Below the pieces are notes generated by a model. It had not been told where the DNA came from and did not search any database. It saw only the letters and a list, made by a program, of their open reading frames with translations. Of a stretch of DNA of 64,000 nucleotides, positions 18,001 through 27,282 are shown piece by piece; positions within the stretch are counted from its first letter, which is position 1, and each line of letters starts with the position of its first letter. The stretch spans positions 1 through 64,000 of the IMG/VR virus record IMGVR_UViG_3300032322_001107. One strand, given 5' to 3'. The DNA is from a virus. A program made the translations under genes and the position numbers.

Positions 18001-21000
18001 GCCCGCAGGCTGGACTCTGGTAGAGGATATCTATGTGCCGCCAGCCCCGCAGGAAGTTGTCCCAGAAGCGCCTGTTGCGCCAAAAGTTGAGCCAGAAGCC
18101 ACTGAAGAAGAGCCAGCCAAAGTAGATCCTATCGACACGTTTAAGGGTGGTATTCGGGATTCGGGATTTAAATATCTAACATATTCAGATTTCAGAAGGG
18201 AAAACAAAACCCAAGACTGGGAAAAAGAAGGTGGGGTAACAATAGACGAAAGCTACTATCCTACGGCAGTTGTTGGCGATACCAGAGTAGCATTCGGAAC
18301 CAACGGACTCTATGTATTCAAAAATCAAGTAAAAGAGCTTTACGAGTCCGATGTTGATGAAAACGGAAACACAATATTTACCATCCAGAGAATCGTTACC
18401 CCTGAAGACAAGCGTGGACAGGGGAGTGCGAGTAAGGCGCTGACCCAGATCACAGATGCGGCGGACAAGGCTGGCCTAACACTCCAGCTTCAGCCCGCAG
18501 TAATCAGCACACTTGTCGGCAAAGGCGGCAAGGCTCTCAACGCAAAGCAACTTGTGGATTGGTATAAACGAAATGGATTTGTCCAGAAGTTTGATGGCAG
18601 CGATGCCGTCCTTATCAGAAAACCAGTGACTTCAGCGGTTCCAGAGGTGATTCCGCCAAGACCAGCAGATGTGGAGCCAGAACCCGCCGCAGAACAAGAG
18701 CTTCAATCCGTTGTCGATAAGTATCAAACATCCGAACCAACCGCTAGGATGATACTTGCCAACCTTAATTTTGAAGCCAAAGAGGCTGGAGTTATTCCAG
18801 ACGGGTGGGTTGTTGAAACAATAGGTGGTATAAAGACGGCACTTTCTCCCGTGTTTCAAAAAACAAGACGGGACATTCAAGTTGCAATTAGAAAATTTAC
18901 AATACGTGAAAGAGGTGCATTGAGTGCTAGATTTTTCAAGGAAGGATGGATTAATGAAGACCAAAGCAAGGAATATCTCCGTGAAGCAATTAGCCAAAGC
19001 TCTCAAGAGCGGGTCACAGCCGCCGAAGCCGAGGCGAACGAGAGATTCGACGCTCTTGTTGAAAGAATTGTCGGAGAAAACAGAGCAAACATTTCAAGTG
19101 TTGTCGGAGAAGTATCAAAGCCGACAATTGATCTTGAGGCAGAAGAACAAGCCAGAGCAGAAAAGCCATCAGTATCTCCATCAGAAGTATTAGATCCGAA
19201 TGAAATAGAGTTCATGTCGGCAAGACAGGCTTTGAAAAAGCTTGCCGAATCCAATGTGATTAGTTTCAGCGATAGTGGAGCCAGCGGAAAAGCGCGGTGG
19301 AGATATACTGGAAAAATGGTAAAGCCTCAATATGTGAGGCTTCAAGAAGCGGCCTCTGTTCTTGCAAAAACTAATCTTCGCACCCTTGATGCCGAAAGAA
19401 TAAACATCAGTGGAGATAAAAGCGGGAGAGCAAACAGAGCCTACGCTGGAGATATATTTATACCAAGAACAGAGGGCAGTGATAGACGCACTGCATATCT
19501 TGAACCATGGGTTTTGTTGCATGAGGTTGGGCACACCCTTACGTCTGATGCATTTCAGAAATATGTTCCAGATAAGGGATTGATTGGTGCTGATTATTAC
19601 AAACAGCTTAAAGACACACTAAAGAACAAGAAGGTTCCAAGAGAAGTAAGGCGGGCTATCACGCTTTACATAGACACAATCAAAGCACTTGGATTTGAAA
19701 AAGAATATTTCAAAAAGGGAGGACTTGCCAGCAACAACGCTGATCGCGGATTGAGGAACGCAGCAGCAAGAACGTCAAATAAATTAATCAATCCGTTTAC
19801 TGGAAATGAAATAACACGGGATGACATGTATGCGCTTGCCGACATGCATGAGTTTTACGCGCAAGCTTGGAATAGCGAGTCCTTCCAAGACATTCTCAAG
19901 CAGATCAAGGTTGAGCCACAAAGAAGTGCATTCCAAAAGTTTGTAGAGATCGTCAAAGACATTTTTGGATTTGAGTCGGACACAATGGCATATGCCGTGA
20001 TCGATACCTCTCTCAGACTTGCCTCGCTTGAAGCACCAACAGACACTGGAGCTACTATTGAAAGCAGGATTAAAACGCAAAAAGAATTTCGCGCCGTCAA
20101 GGAGTTGCCGCGAACAAAAATGCGTTGGACGAATTTTGGCAACGGAAAATACGGAGGAGACCGAGTCAAAATGTCCAGAAACAAGTTTGTAAAACTTGGA
20201 TATGATATGGCCCATTTTACAATCACCAAAGGATACAAGGGTGTTTTCGGCGGTGGTGGTAATCAATGGTCTGTGCGTGTTTCCATAGAAGAGTTTTACA
20301 GCAAGGGTAAAAAAGCTAACCAGCTTTTGCCGCAGACTGAAATTTTTGTAAGGACATTTGATAGCAAGGCCACAGCCGAAGAATTTGCTGAAAGGCTTGC
20401 GTCTGATGTCAATGGGATGGTTAATGAAAAATACGGAGCCTTGAAGAAAGGGGCACCACAACCACCGACTACTCGCGGAAAGCCCGCTCCAAGACCAAGA
20501 TTTGCCCCCGCCCCCGAAGTAAGAGAATCCCGCAGAGAAGACGCCATCCCCACCTTCTCCGAGGGAAGCCCCGAAGCCACAACCCTTTCTACTATGGCAG
20601 CAGCAATGGCCAAAGTGGATGGCGCATCCGAGGCCAAGCCAAACCCCGAAAACAAACCCACCTACAAGATCAGCGAGATAGCCTCCGTCTGGATGGATCA
20701 GGGTGGAGATGTTCGCCAACTCCAAGACCTTATCTCAGAGAATACCAATCTTACCCCAACCAATGCAGCGAAGGTGGCCAATGCCATTGCCAAGCAATAC
20801 GATATCCAGCAGTCCATTGCTACGGCCTTCATCGAAACCCAAACGGGATTGTCTGTTGAGGCACTACCCGAAGGTGTAACCCTTCCCAAGGAGGTTGACC
20901 CTGATCGTCCGCGCCCCGTCATGCAACGCCTTTTTGATGTATTTATGGGTGTGCGCGTTAAACCAGTTAAGATTACTGGTGATGAAAAGGCATTGCTTAA

Positions 21001-24000
21001 AAGTCAAATTCGTCTAAAGGCCGCAGCCAATCGTGCGGCAAAACAGGAGCAGCAACGCACCGCAGACGAGGTTGTTGAGATTATCAAATCCATGGAGCTT
21101 CGCGGCCCCGTTCGTCCGAAACAAGCCCAAGCCCTTGCCAAACGTGCAGCCAAAGTCATTTGGACTAGCGAGAAGTCCATGGAGAGCTTTGTCGAATACG
21201 CTGCCAAGGTGGTAGAGAACGCCAACTATGATGCCGATCTTCGCGAGGCCAAGGCAGCACAGAAACGCGCCAAGGAACTTTCCAAACAGAAGAGAGTCGC
21301 TATGAGTCCGCAGCGCCTGATCTTGCAACAAATCGGAAATGTCGCAGTTAACAAGCTGGATGATCCGCGCATGTTTGCCGAGATGATCAACTACTACTTG
21401 CGTGGATTCAAGGATGTGCGTTCTCCTGATTATGTAGTTGTTCCTGATGAAGAAATCACGGGCTACATTTCTCAACTTGAAACAGAGTCTGTTAAGGATC
21501 AAGCCGAGGTAGAGCGCGAGACCAACGAAAGGCTTGCCCGCAAATACGACCTTGATCCAAATACTATTCCAGAGTTGATGAGCCTTATCAACATCATTGA
21601 AGAGATTGAAGGCAGGGAGAATCGCGAAGCCTTGGAGTCCATCCTTACAGACAAAGCAATCGAAACCCAAGACGGGTTGCGCGGCTACGACACAACCGCG
21701 CTTACCAACACTCAAAAGAAATTGGTCGAGTCAATGCTTGGTGTGGATCTCAAATCCATCAATAACCAAGAGAAGCAAATGTTTATTCGTATTGCCAACA
21801 ATATGATTTACAACAATCAGACCAATGGCGCGGAATACTTTGTGGCTACAGCCAAGGGTCAGCAGAACGCTCGCAAGGCGGCACAGGATTCAAAAATGAT
21901 CCAACGCAACAAGGCTTGGATTCCTCTTATTCCTTCATTCGGATCTTTGAAACTTCAGGAAACCCTTCGCAACTTCTCTTTGGAATTGCAATCGGTAGCC
22001 GACACCTTCCGCAACGTCTTCGGAAAAGACTTCATGGCCAAGGCTTACGAGATGATGGGCATGTTGGATTTGAACGAGGGATTCACCAAGGCCAATAACA
22101 CCATTGATGAAATACAAGATCTGATGGCAGAGTTCCACCAAGGCAACGAAAAGACATACGGTGACGCAGCCCGCAATCAAGACGGCATTCTTTCTGAAGG
22201 TGTGGCTGGATTCTTGATCCAAGAATTTCCGTTCAAGGATGAAGCAACTTCAATTCAGCAACGCCGAAACCTGATCAATGAATATATCGCCAATGCCCGT
22301 GAGTCGCGCCAAAAAGACCGTGTGGCTATGGCAGATCGCGTTGAGGCAATCCTAAACAAAGTTGATGGGGCTTCTGTTCAAGAGATCTTGAACAACATGA
22401 AGCGCGAATACCGCCCGAACTATGATTCTCTCATGTGGTATAAGGATGTTCTGTTCCCGAAATACAAAGACTTCCTCAAGCAGTTTGACGAGAACTTCAA
22501 CGATCAGGCCAATAACTACGATAGCCCCAACTATCTTCCGATTGCCTTCACTTCGGCTGGCCCAGCCTTGGCACTTGGCCCCGAAGACGTAAGTATTGCC
22601 AACTCAATTTCTCTCCAGCCCAAACAGTCGGTCTATACGATCAAGCGTCAGGATTACACCACGCTTCCAAAAGACAAGGACGGCAACCCTAAAGAAATTG
22701 AATTCAATCTTCGTCGCACCGCATTCAATAGCCTGTCAGACCAGATCAATAAGGCTTACACCAACCCTGCTTGGCAGCAGATTTTTGCGTTTATGAAGAC
22801 GCCAGAATCCATTGAGTTCTTTGGGGACAAAGCTAATCGTGATTTCTTTGTAGATCGCCTCAATAGGTTGCGAGCTTCCAGAGCAAGGCGTGGATCGGTA
22901 AGTGGAGGAGCTTTGGAAAAAGCACTTGATTCTTTCAGTATTATCTCCAGAAAGCTTGGCACTGGCATCGCGCTTGGTGGTGTATTCCAATGGATTAAGC
23001 AGCCCCCAGACCAGCTTCTTACGGCACTTGGAAGCGGAGGACGAGCAGATCTTCTGGCTAAAAACATTGCTCCATCTACACAGAAAGCGGCTAGAGAACT
23101 ATTAAATCAGTTTTCGATTGGAAGGCGCGGCGACTCATCTGCTGGTTATAAATACATTAACCAGATGGAGGGCCATCAAAGCCGCATGGAGCGTTATTTC
23201 TCAGAAAGTAAATGGGAGCAGGCCAAGGAACAAGGCGGAAAGATTGCTGATGTTTGGATGGTGGCTCTGAAGAAATCCGATTTCATTTCGGCCTCTGCTG
23301 CATGGATGACTTACTACGAAGGAGAGTTAAACAAGAACGACATCAAGATTGATGATTGGGCCAAGGAAGCCGAGCTTGTCAAAACCGATCCTGTCAGACG
23401 TCAAGCGGCAGCGTATGCCGAGCAGATGACCGACATCTATCAGGGTTCTAGCGACCCGACATCCATGGCAACATTTGCCCAGAGCGGTAAAACTGGATGG
23501 GAGAACTTCACCAAGGCTTTGCTTGTTCCGTTCAACTCATTTGCCATCCAGCAACGCATGAGGCTTTACTCTGATGCCAGAGACGCACTTAATGGAACCA
23601 GTGGCGGCAAGGGAGGACTAGCTGGAACCATTGGTGGCCTTATCCTTTTCCATACCACAAAACGATTTGTTCTTCCTGTTATTTCTGGAGGAACCGCAGC
23701 CATTCTTTACGGAATGCTGGGAGTTGACATGGAAGAGCCAGACGAAGAGAAGCAGAAAGAGATGGCCGACAGGAACTGGCGTCAGTTCTTGGCCGACATT
23801 ACTGGCAACTTGCTGGTTGGCGGAACCCCGCAGCTTGTTGAAAATAGGACGATTGAAGCCTTTAACTATGCTTCTTACATGGTTGGTTTACAGCTTGAGA
23901 GCGAAACTGTCATGGATGAAAACGGAGAGATTATGTCATTTGACAAGTATTCCAAAGAGCGTTCTCCATTCTATCGCTACAAGTCTTACGATAACGCCAT

Positions 24001-24265
24001 GAGTCTTGGCATGTTTGATATCGGATTTGATCAAGCAAAAGAAACAGCCCTTCAAACCAAGATGCTGATGGATCGGGACGAGATGGAAATGTATACTCCA
24101 GAAGAACAGCGACTGCTTTACTTCTCCGCCCTTTCAGAATGGCTCTATCTCATGCGCCTCAATGACACAGACTTCGCTCGCATTGTGAAAAAGGCCCGCC
24201 GCGATATGATCAAAGCAGCCGAAGAACGCGAGAAGGAATTGGCCCGTATCCGCGCTGGACGCTAG
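15032..24265 (+). CDS. giant polyvalent protein with two zincin domains and a GNAT domain
   Basis: The 3077-residue protein is the largest product here. In order: an acidic N terminus; Ala/Gly-rich hydrophobic stretches (about 140-210 and 330-390); a Pro/Glu/Ala-rich linker (about 400-700); a zincin domain with HELGH at 787-791 and a following 'SRDELVSEA'; a GNAT-like acetyltransferase domain with RGQGSA at 1128-1133 and 'WYKRNGF' after it; a second zincin with HEVGH at 1497-1501 and, further on, 'MHEFYAQAW'; a long helical part; and a hydrophobic segment near 2865-2900. This is the make-up of phage large polyvalent proteins, which are packaged and ejected with the DNA. Substrates are unknown. 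It is the last gene of the 12245 operon; its TAG overlaps the stop of the convergent gene in CTAG. Confidence 0.8.
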   Translation: MPIEYLDDIEEDITEAADTTPVEQPPVAGISEPVAPEPSGEFGGRIEYIEEEPLEIEPPRDNSWDTLRGFEVSMRQVPQLAYGVAGLVGETAEQLTGYGESLRDFGFKGYQDWAQSMEPISKETDDVTVAWQRAKEGDVGALVDWAQYGIGYALGQLGETAAVAVLGGVAGGAAGAAGGPTAVPAAAGGAVAAAAGKQGFKALAQNLVEKAIANQATKIVTKQAQKEGVELTAEQLAKRASQEAVKRQAGKEIGSNAAIFANAVGMQLGSIYGSAEEQARAEGRELTGVDLARIWGTGVATGGIEGVVDKFGLDLLKGKLSDKLPAGRLAGAAVAGGIGTVGEAATEAVQTVGERFGAGKDILSDEAINEYINASALGGLGGGAIGGVGGFISGNPKENAAAKAKVSSEANKEIAPASAETVARQADAVIAETVQETPEQRVARLQEEATAAAGIELEEEAPVSGLPPQPVTTPVEPTAEGEVAPVEPVVEPAVAEPQPVAEVAPADQPSPNLAPRAEAAVEARPVRQEGEPIGDFRNRKDAWDEQYGTDRRGGRTHNDDGTPYQPTVFDETISQVNASGVIGTDEDAMSAAIGTRSELEAGNAVKDLVNAGWVWDAAQNRMVNPQNPEQRPSDGLVEARQAPAPVTPTAPAVTPPAEVAPVPQLAPIEVEPQVAAQKAIDASRLSGSTLGMDRANQGVEQAREVAYDAKREASLPKTPIDIAIQTWEVAGNETKYGEPKFASGELGFAVSGGYDKSTNEVKLSNNPREFSSTSGDSALTPRSVVRHELGHWALFNAADNDLVRRLFEWADTADKTGILNPWHGGKAGVAYPKTKFDSRDELVSEAYSIWKSGGSVPNNVIPLLQDLDALIPTNLQNEALQFADSHSEKLGERPSASQVLNADRLRRVVRAEQAPEDVPSLVDAGLVEVYKDQPVLTEAGIAQLPEAERPRLNPEARKIQIDTGSNEVVAEAIAKNLRIGVDQVGTGVRMPAGWTLVEDIYVPPAPQEVVPEAPVAPKVEPEATEEEPAKVDPIDTFKGGIRDSGFKYLTYSDFRRENKTQDWEKEGGVTIDESYYPTAVVGDTRVAFGTNGLYVFKNQVKELYESDVDENGNTIFTIQRIVTPEDKRGQGSASKALTQITDAADKAGLTLQLQPAVISTLVGKGGKALNAKQLVDWYKRNGFVQKFDGSDAVLIRKPVTSAVPEVIPPRPADVEPEPAAEQELQSVVDKYQTSEPTARMILANLNFEAKEAGVIPDGWVVETIGGIKTALSPVFQKTRRDIQVAIRKFTIRERGALSARFFKEGWINEDQSKEYLREAISQSSQERVTAAEAEANERFDALVERIVGENRANISSVVGEVSKPTIDLEAEEQARAEKPSVSPSEVLDPNEIEFMSARQALKKLAESNVISFSDSGASGKARWRYTGKMVKPQYVRLQEAASVLAKTNLRTLDAERINISGDKSGRANRAYAGDIFIPRTEGSDRRTAYLEPWVLLHEVGHTLTSDAFQKYVPDKGLIGADYYKQLKDTLKNKKVPREVRRAITLYIDTIKALGFEKEYFKKGGLASNNADRGLRNAAARTSNKLINPFTGNEITRDDMYALADMHEFYAQAWNSESFQDILKQIKVEPQRSAFQKFVEIVKDIFGFESDTMAYAVIDTSLRLASLEAPTDTGATIESRIKTQKEFRAVKELPRTKMRWTNFGNGKYGGDRVKMSRNKFVKLGYDMAHFTITKGYKGVFGGGGNQWSVRVSIEEFYSKGKKANQLLPQTEIFVRTFDSKATAEEFAERLASDVNGMVNEKYGALKKGAPQPPTTRGKPAPRPRFAPAPEVRESRREDAIPTFSEGSPEATTLSTMAAAMAKVDGASEAKPNPENKPTYKISEIASVWMDQGGDVRQLQDLISENTNLTPTNAAKVANAIAKQYDIQQSIATAFIETQTGLSVEALPEGVTLPKEVDPDRPRPVMQRLFDVFMGVRVKPVKITGDEKALLKSQIRLKAAANRAAKQEQQRTADEVVEIIKSMELRGPVRPKQAQALAKRAAKVIWTSEKSMESFVEYAAKVVENANYDADLREAKAAQKRAKELSKQKRVAMSPQRLILQQIGNVAVNKLDDPRMFAEMINYYLRGFKDVRSPDYVVVPDEEITGYISQLETESVKDQAEVERETNERLARKYDLDPNTIPELMSLINIIEEIEGRENREALESILTDKAIETQDGLRGYDTTALTNTQKKLVESMLGVDLKSINNQEKQMFIRIANNMIYNNQTNGAEYFVATAKGQQNARKAAQDSKMIQRNKAWIPLIPSFGSLKLQETLRNFSLELQSVADTFRNVFGKDFMAKAYEMMGMLDLNEGFTKANNTIDEIQDLMAEFHQGNEKTYGDAARNQDGILSEGVAGFLIQEFPFKDEATSIQQRRNLINEYIANARESRQKDRVAMADRVEAILNKVDGASVQEILNNMKREYRPNYDSLMWYKDVLFPKYKDFLKQFDENFNDQANNYDSPNYLPIAFTSAGPALALGPEDVSIANSISLQPKQSVYTIKRQDYTTLPKDKDGNPKEIEFNLRRTAFNSLSDQINKAYTNPAWQQIFAFMKTPESIEFFGDKANRDFFVDRLNRLRASRARRGSVSGGALEKALDSFSIISRKLGTGIALGGVFQWIKQPPDQLLTALGSGGRADLLAKNIAPSTQKAARELLNQFSIGRRGDSSAGYKYINQMEGHQSRMERYFSESKWEQAKEQGGKIADVWMVALKKSDFISASAAWMTYYEGELNKNDIKIDDWAKEAELVKTDPVRRQAAAYAEQMTDIYQGSSDPTSMATFAQSGKTGWENFTKALLVPFNSFAIQQRMRLYSDARDALNGTSGGKGGLAGTIGGLILFHTTKRFVLPVISGGTAAILYGMLGVDMEEPDEEKQKEMADRNWRQFLADITGNLLVGGTPQLVENRTIEAFNYASYMVGLQLESETVMDENGEIMSFDKYSKERSPFYRYKSYDNAMSLGMFDIGFDQAKETALQTKMLMDRDEMEMYTPEEQRLLYFSALSEWLYLMRLNDTDFARIVKKARRDMIKAAEEREKELARIRAGR

Positions 24266-24906
24266 ATCAGTCCGCGCTTCTTAGCCTCGTCCAATTCTTC
24301 CTGAGTCCATTGCTGGGCATACCAGACTTGGCTATCCCAAGGTAGCGGTCTCATGCGGTCAACTCCGAAAGAAAGCCTTCCGTAGTTGTTGGGGCTATTC
24401 TCTTCTAGCTTCACAAACTTGTCCTCTGGTAACATATCCTTATCATGGGGGAGGAATAAGTAGCCCCGCAAGAAATCCAGAATGAAACTATGGCGGATTA
24501 GGAAGGTTGATTGGGCGCAATTCATCCAAGGCGCGGCATCCATCTTTGCCCCAAAGACCATGCCCTTGTCACCAAGATCCTCGTACATCTTTTCAGGAAC
24601 CCACCCGAACCACAGGCAATCAGCTTCTTTGTAAATGAAATCTCTACCACAGTTGTAGGCAATCATAGCCAGCGCACAGACAGAGGCCGACCAGCCACAC
24701 AACCCTTCGCGATCTTCTTTGATTAGGTCTCCGACATGGCCCACGTTATTATCCAAAAAGATATCCCCCTCCAATCCACTACTGTAGTCCGTGGACATGA
24801 TATAGTAGTTGTTGGAATACCCTTCGGTGTTAGCTTTCCAAACCCCAAGCATCATCTCGTCCCAATCGCAGCGACGATGGTAGCCCGAACCAATGATGTA
24901 ATTCAT
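24262..24906 (-). CDS. GT-A-like glycosyltransferase, small
   Basis: The 214-residue protein shows 'YIIGSGYHRRCDW' at the N terminus, a central Rossmann-like part, and the acidic triad E94-A-D96 in 'FIYKEADCLWFG', like the metal site of GT-A enzymes. A related E-x-D-C block occurs in the 46702 protein (WEPDCVP). ATG 24906 is chosen because it gives an ATGA overlap with the methyltransferase stop; the frame is open further upstream but would overlap that gene by 100 bases. Family not named; moderate confidence. Confidence 0.55.
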   Translation of the reverse strand: MNYIIGSGYHRRCDWDEMMLGVWKANTEGYSNNYYIMSTDYSSGLEGDIFLDNNVGHVGDLIKEDREGLCGWSASVCALAMIAYNCGRDFIYKEADCLWFGWVPEKMYEDLGDKGMVFGAKMDAAPWMNCAQSTFLIRHSFILDFLRGYLFLPHDKDMLPEDKFVKLEENSPNNYGRLSFGVDRMRPLPWDSQVWYAQQWTQEELDEAKKRGLI

Positions 24907-25466
24907 TTCTTGCGGTAGATAGATAGGGTGGGCTTTATCCAACGTGCCGTAGCAATAGACCTCAAATCCCGCGAGAAGTCTTCCATCCACTGGTATCCCC
25001 AAAACTCAAAGATATCATTCCAGTAGGATTGTGGCTGGCAGTTGACATGGTGGTGACCGCCCGTAGACCATTGCGGTTCCGAGTAGGTCATGGCCACGAT
25101 CTGGGCTGAGTTAAACGTAGCCATATAGTTGTTAACATACTGCTGTTCAACGTGTTCGACAAACTCGCAAGACCAAGCCAGATCAAAAGATCTATTTGGT
25201 TTGTATGGGCCTTGGGTGTAATCATGGATCATTATCTTGTCTTTGACTGGGCTATGCTCAAGAGCCTTGTAAGATCCCTCAATCCCGATGGCATCCACTC
25301 CGTTGTCCATAAACCACTTGATTGCGTGACCTTCTCCGCATCCAATATCAATCAAGTTTTTTGGTTGGAAGATATCGATTAGCTTCTGCCACACGATTGG
25401 ATCGTAAGTATCTGGGTCTCCGCCCTGAACAAACCCTCCGAGATGGCCGTCTTGCACTAAAATCAT
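24903..25466 (-). CDS. SAM-dependent methyltransferase
   Basis: The 187-residue protein has a class I methyltransferase core: motif I 'NLIDIGCGEGHA' (D40-x-G-x-G-x-G), an acidic residue at the end of beta 2 (AIGIEGS), and 'FDLAWSCEFVEHV' as motif IV with the H typical of methyltransferase type 11/23 enzymes. Substrate unknown. It lies in a cluster with another methyltransferase and two glycosyltransferase-like genes, coupled by ATGA overlaps, so methylation of a sugar or glycan is more likely than DNA methylation. Confidence 0.8.
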   Translation of the reverse strand: MILVQDGHLGGFVQGGDPDTYDPIVWQKLIDIFQPKNLIDIGCGEGHAIKWFMDNGVDAIGIEGSYKALEHSPVKDKIMIHDYTQGPYKPNRSFDLAWSCEFVEHVEQQYVNNYMATFNSAQIVAMTYSEPQWSTGGHHHVNCQPQSYWNDIFEFWGYQWMEDFSRDLRSIATARWIKPTLSIYRKK

Positions 25467-25972
25467 TTTATTGCCTCCATAATAATGGTTTCGATTTCGT
25501 TATTGTGATCACCAATTACTTTTCCATGGCCTTCCAACTCACTAAATCCGCAGCCACAAATCTTATCTGGATCAAATCCAGCAGCAAAGAAACAAGCTTC
25601 AAGAATCGAATGATTCCAAGCCGAGAGATGGCCGTGATCCAATAGGATAGACTGAACAGCTTTTCGTTTCGATCCATCCCCGAATCCAGATTGCCCGTGC
25701 CATTTGAGATACGGCCCGTCTGCCAAATCGTAGATCTTATCTACGCTAGGAACTGCAATCCGTAGTATCCCATCTGGTTTTAGGATTCGGTAGGATTCAG
25801 TGAAAAACCTCACGGCATCAGGGGTTGTGGTATGCTCGACTACATGCTCCGCAAAGATAAAATCAATTGAATTGTCTTTATATGGAAGGGGTTTGGTAAT
25901 GTCCAGATCCGCATCATGGTTCTCCCAGCCATTCAGAATGTTTCCGCCACATCCAAGGTTTAGTTTAATCAT
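25463..25972 (-). CDS. SAM-dependent methyltransferase, second copy
   Basis: The 169-residue protein starts directly with the SAM-binding strand (IKLNLGCGGNILNGW), followed by 'DADLDITKPLPYKDNSIDFI' and 'FAEHVVEH', the layout of compact class I methyltransferases seen in surface-glycan gene clusters. The late 'LDHGHLSAWNH' block is also typical. It is coupled by ATGA overlaps to both neighbours. Substrate unknown. Confidence 0.8.
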   Translation of the reverse strand: MIKLNLGCGGNILNGWENHDADLDITKPLPYKDNSIDFIFAEHVVEHTTTPDAVRFFTESYRILKPDGILRIAVPSVDKIYDLADGPYLKWHGQSGFGDGSKRKAVQSILLDHGHLSAWNHSILEACFFAAGFDPDKICGCGFSELEGHGKVIGDHNNEIETIIMEAIK

Positions 25973-27282
25973 GTTAGTAGCATCTTGAATATTCTTTCAT
26001 TCCATTTTGAGGCGGGACGATCCATGGAATCTGTCCAGCTTGATGGGTGGTCTTTATGGTAAAGTATTTTTTCATTCGGGATTTCGGCAGGATAGCGGTC
26101 TTCGATCAGGTTGTCCATCGTGGAAACCCATCCAAATTGACGCCTAATCCAAGCGGCTACGGCCAAGTCAAACCAAGGAGAAGCCACGGCACAGTCAGGG
26201 AAGTTATAGATTCGGTCTGCCAACCAGTCCCAACGGAAGGCGAATAGCTCCCTGCCTATGTGGGCGGGATCTCGCCTCACCCCGACAGCCCCGAACCTAC
26301 GGCAATGCTCGACTACTTTATGGAGGTTAATTATCTGCACATCGTCATTAGTCCAGACAATGATGTCCCGACCCTTGGTAAACTTGAGAGCCTTGGCCAG
26401 CATCTCCTTCAGCATGGGCAAGGGGCGTCGATCCCCGATATTATTGGCTGTCCTATGGATATTTTCTGCTGTGAGCATATGGTCGAAGTGCGCTTTTTGG
26501 CTCTTAAAAGCCTCTCTATGGCGTTTTTCCTGCCCGAATCTATCCACAATCGCCCAGACTTCACCCACTGGAAGCAGGGTTTTCTCCACCTCATCACAGA
26601 TCTGGTCTATGTTATAGTCCCGATATCGGAAGGTGGAGGTAGCGGTAACTGGCGGAGGACTGCCTCGCCATCCATCATTGATCAAAGCAATTGTCGGACA
26701 CTTGGCAGCATTGGCCAGCCAGAGGTGGAGGGTATCGATAGTGACCAGACATGACGCCGCATCCAAAACCCCCAATAAATCAAATGGCTTTTCTGCTTGG
26801 ATGGTGGAGAGGTCTACGATTTTGTATTCGGGGAACCTTGCCTTGAGGCCGCGCACCAAATGTTCGCTATTCGCGAATGGCGAACTCACTCCATGGGTAG
26901 CCACGGCAATGAATGGGCCTTCTGGGATTAGCTTTTGTTCCCGTCTTGGGTCACGCCGATCAAAAACGTAGGGATGCTTGCGCCACTGATCCCGAAACCC
27001 ACCCAAGCGATAGCTCTCCAAGGCATAATTCTTTTCCTGTTTGGTTTCTTTCGGATGCATGAAGACCTGTGCAACTCGTAGGTCTGGCAATCCTTGGCAC
27101 AAATTTATACAGTGCTGTAACTCTACGGGATCTCCGCTATACTTCTTTGTCTGGCAGTAGCCTGTCCCCTCAAAGATCGAATAGTATTTCTCCGATGTTA
27201 CAAAGGTGGTTCCCTTGTTGGCATAGGCCACGGGCAAGAGGTTGATATTATCTCCGAGTCTCCCAAGATTCAGGATGGTCAT
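25969..27282 (-). CDS. two-domain glycosyltransferase (GT9-like plus GT-A-like)
   Basis: The 437-residue protein has an N-terminal GT-B part like heptosyltransferases of family GT9: 'LNLGRLGDNINLLP' opening, 'FIAVATHGVSSPF' and 'SCLVTIDTLHLWLANAA' near residue 190, the usual donor-binding region. The C-terminal 190 residues carry 'DIIVWTNDDVQIIN' and 'GAVGVRRDP', resembling a GT-A domain with a D-D-x metal site. A fusion of two transferases is inferred. It sits between the primase and the methyltransferases. Confidence 0.65.
   Translation of the reverse strand: MTILNLGRLGDNINLLPVAYANKGTTFVTSEKYYSIFEGTGYCQTKKYSGDPVELQHCINLCQGLPDLRVAQVFMHPKETKQEKNYALESYRLGGFRDQWRKHPYVFDRRDPRREQKLIPEGPFIAVATHGVSSPFANSEHLVRGLKARFPEYKIVDLSTIQAEKPFDLLGVLDAASCLVTIDTLHLWLANAAKCPTIALINDGWRGSPPPVTATSTFRYRDYNIDQICDEVEKTLLPVGEVWAIVDRFGQEKRHREAFKSQKAHFDHMLTAENIHRTANNIGDRRPLPMLKEMLAKALKFTKGRDIIVWTNDDVQIINLHKVVEHCRRFGAVGVRRDPAHIGRELFAFRWDWLADRIYNFPDCAVASPWFDLAVAAWIRRQFGWVSTMDNLIEDRYPAEIPNEKILYHKDHPSSWTDSMDRPASKWNERIFKMLLT

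Noticed and set aside
19784-20725. Long open frame on the minus strand inside the giant gene (and a similar one at 21014-21715)
   Set aside because: They lie opposite a well-coded 3077-residue protein with clear motifs; no start signals or family resemblance are seen, so they are antisense shadows.
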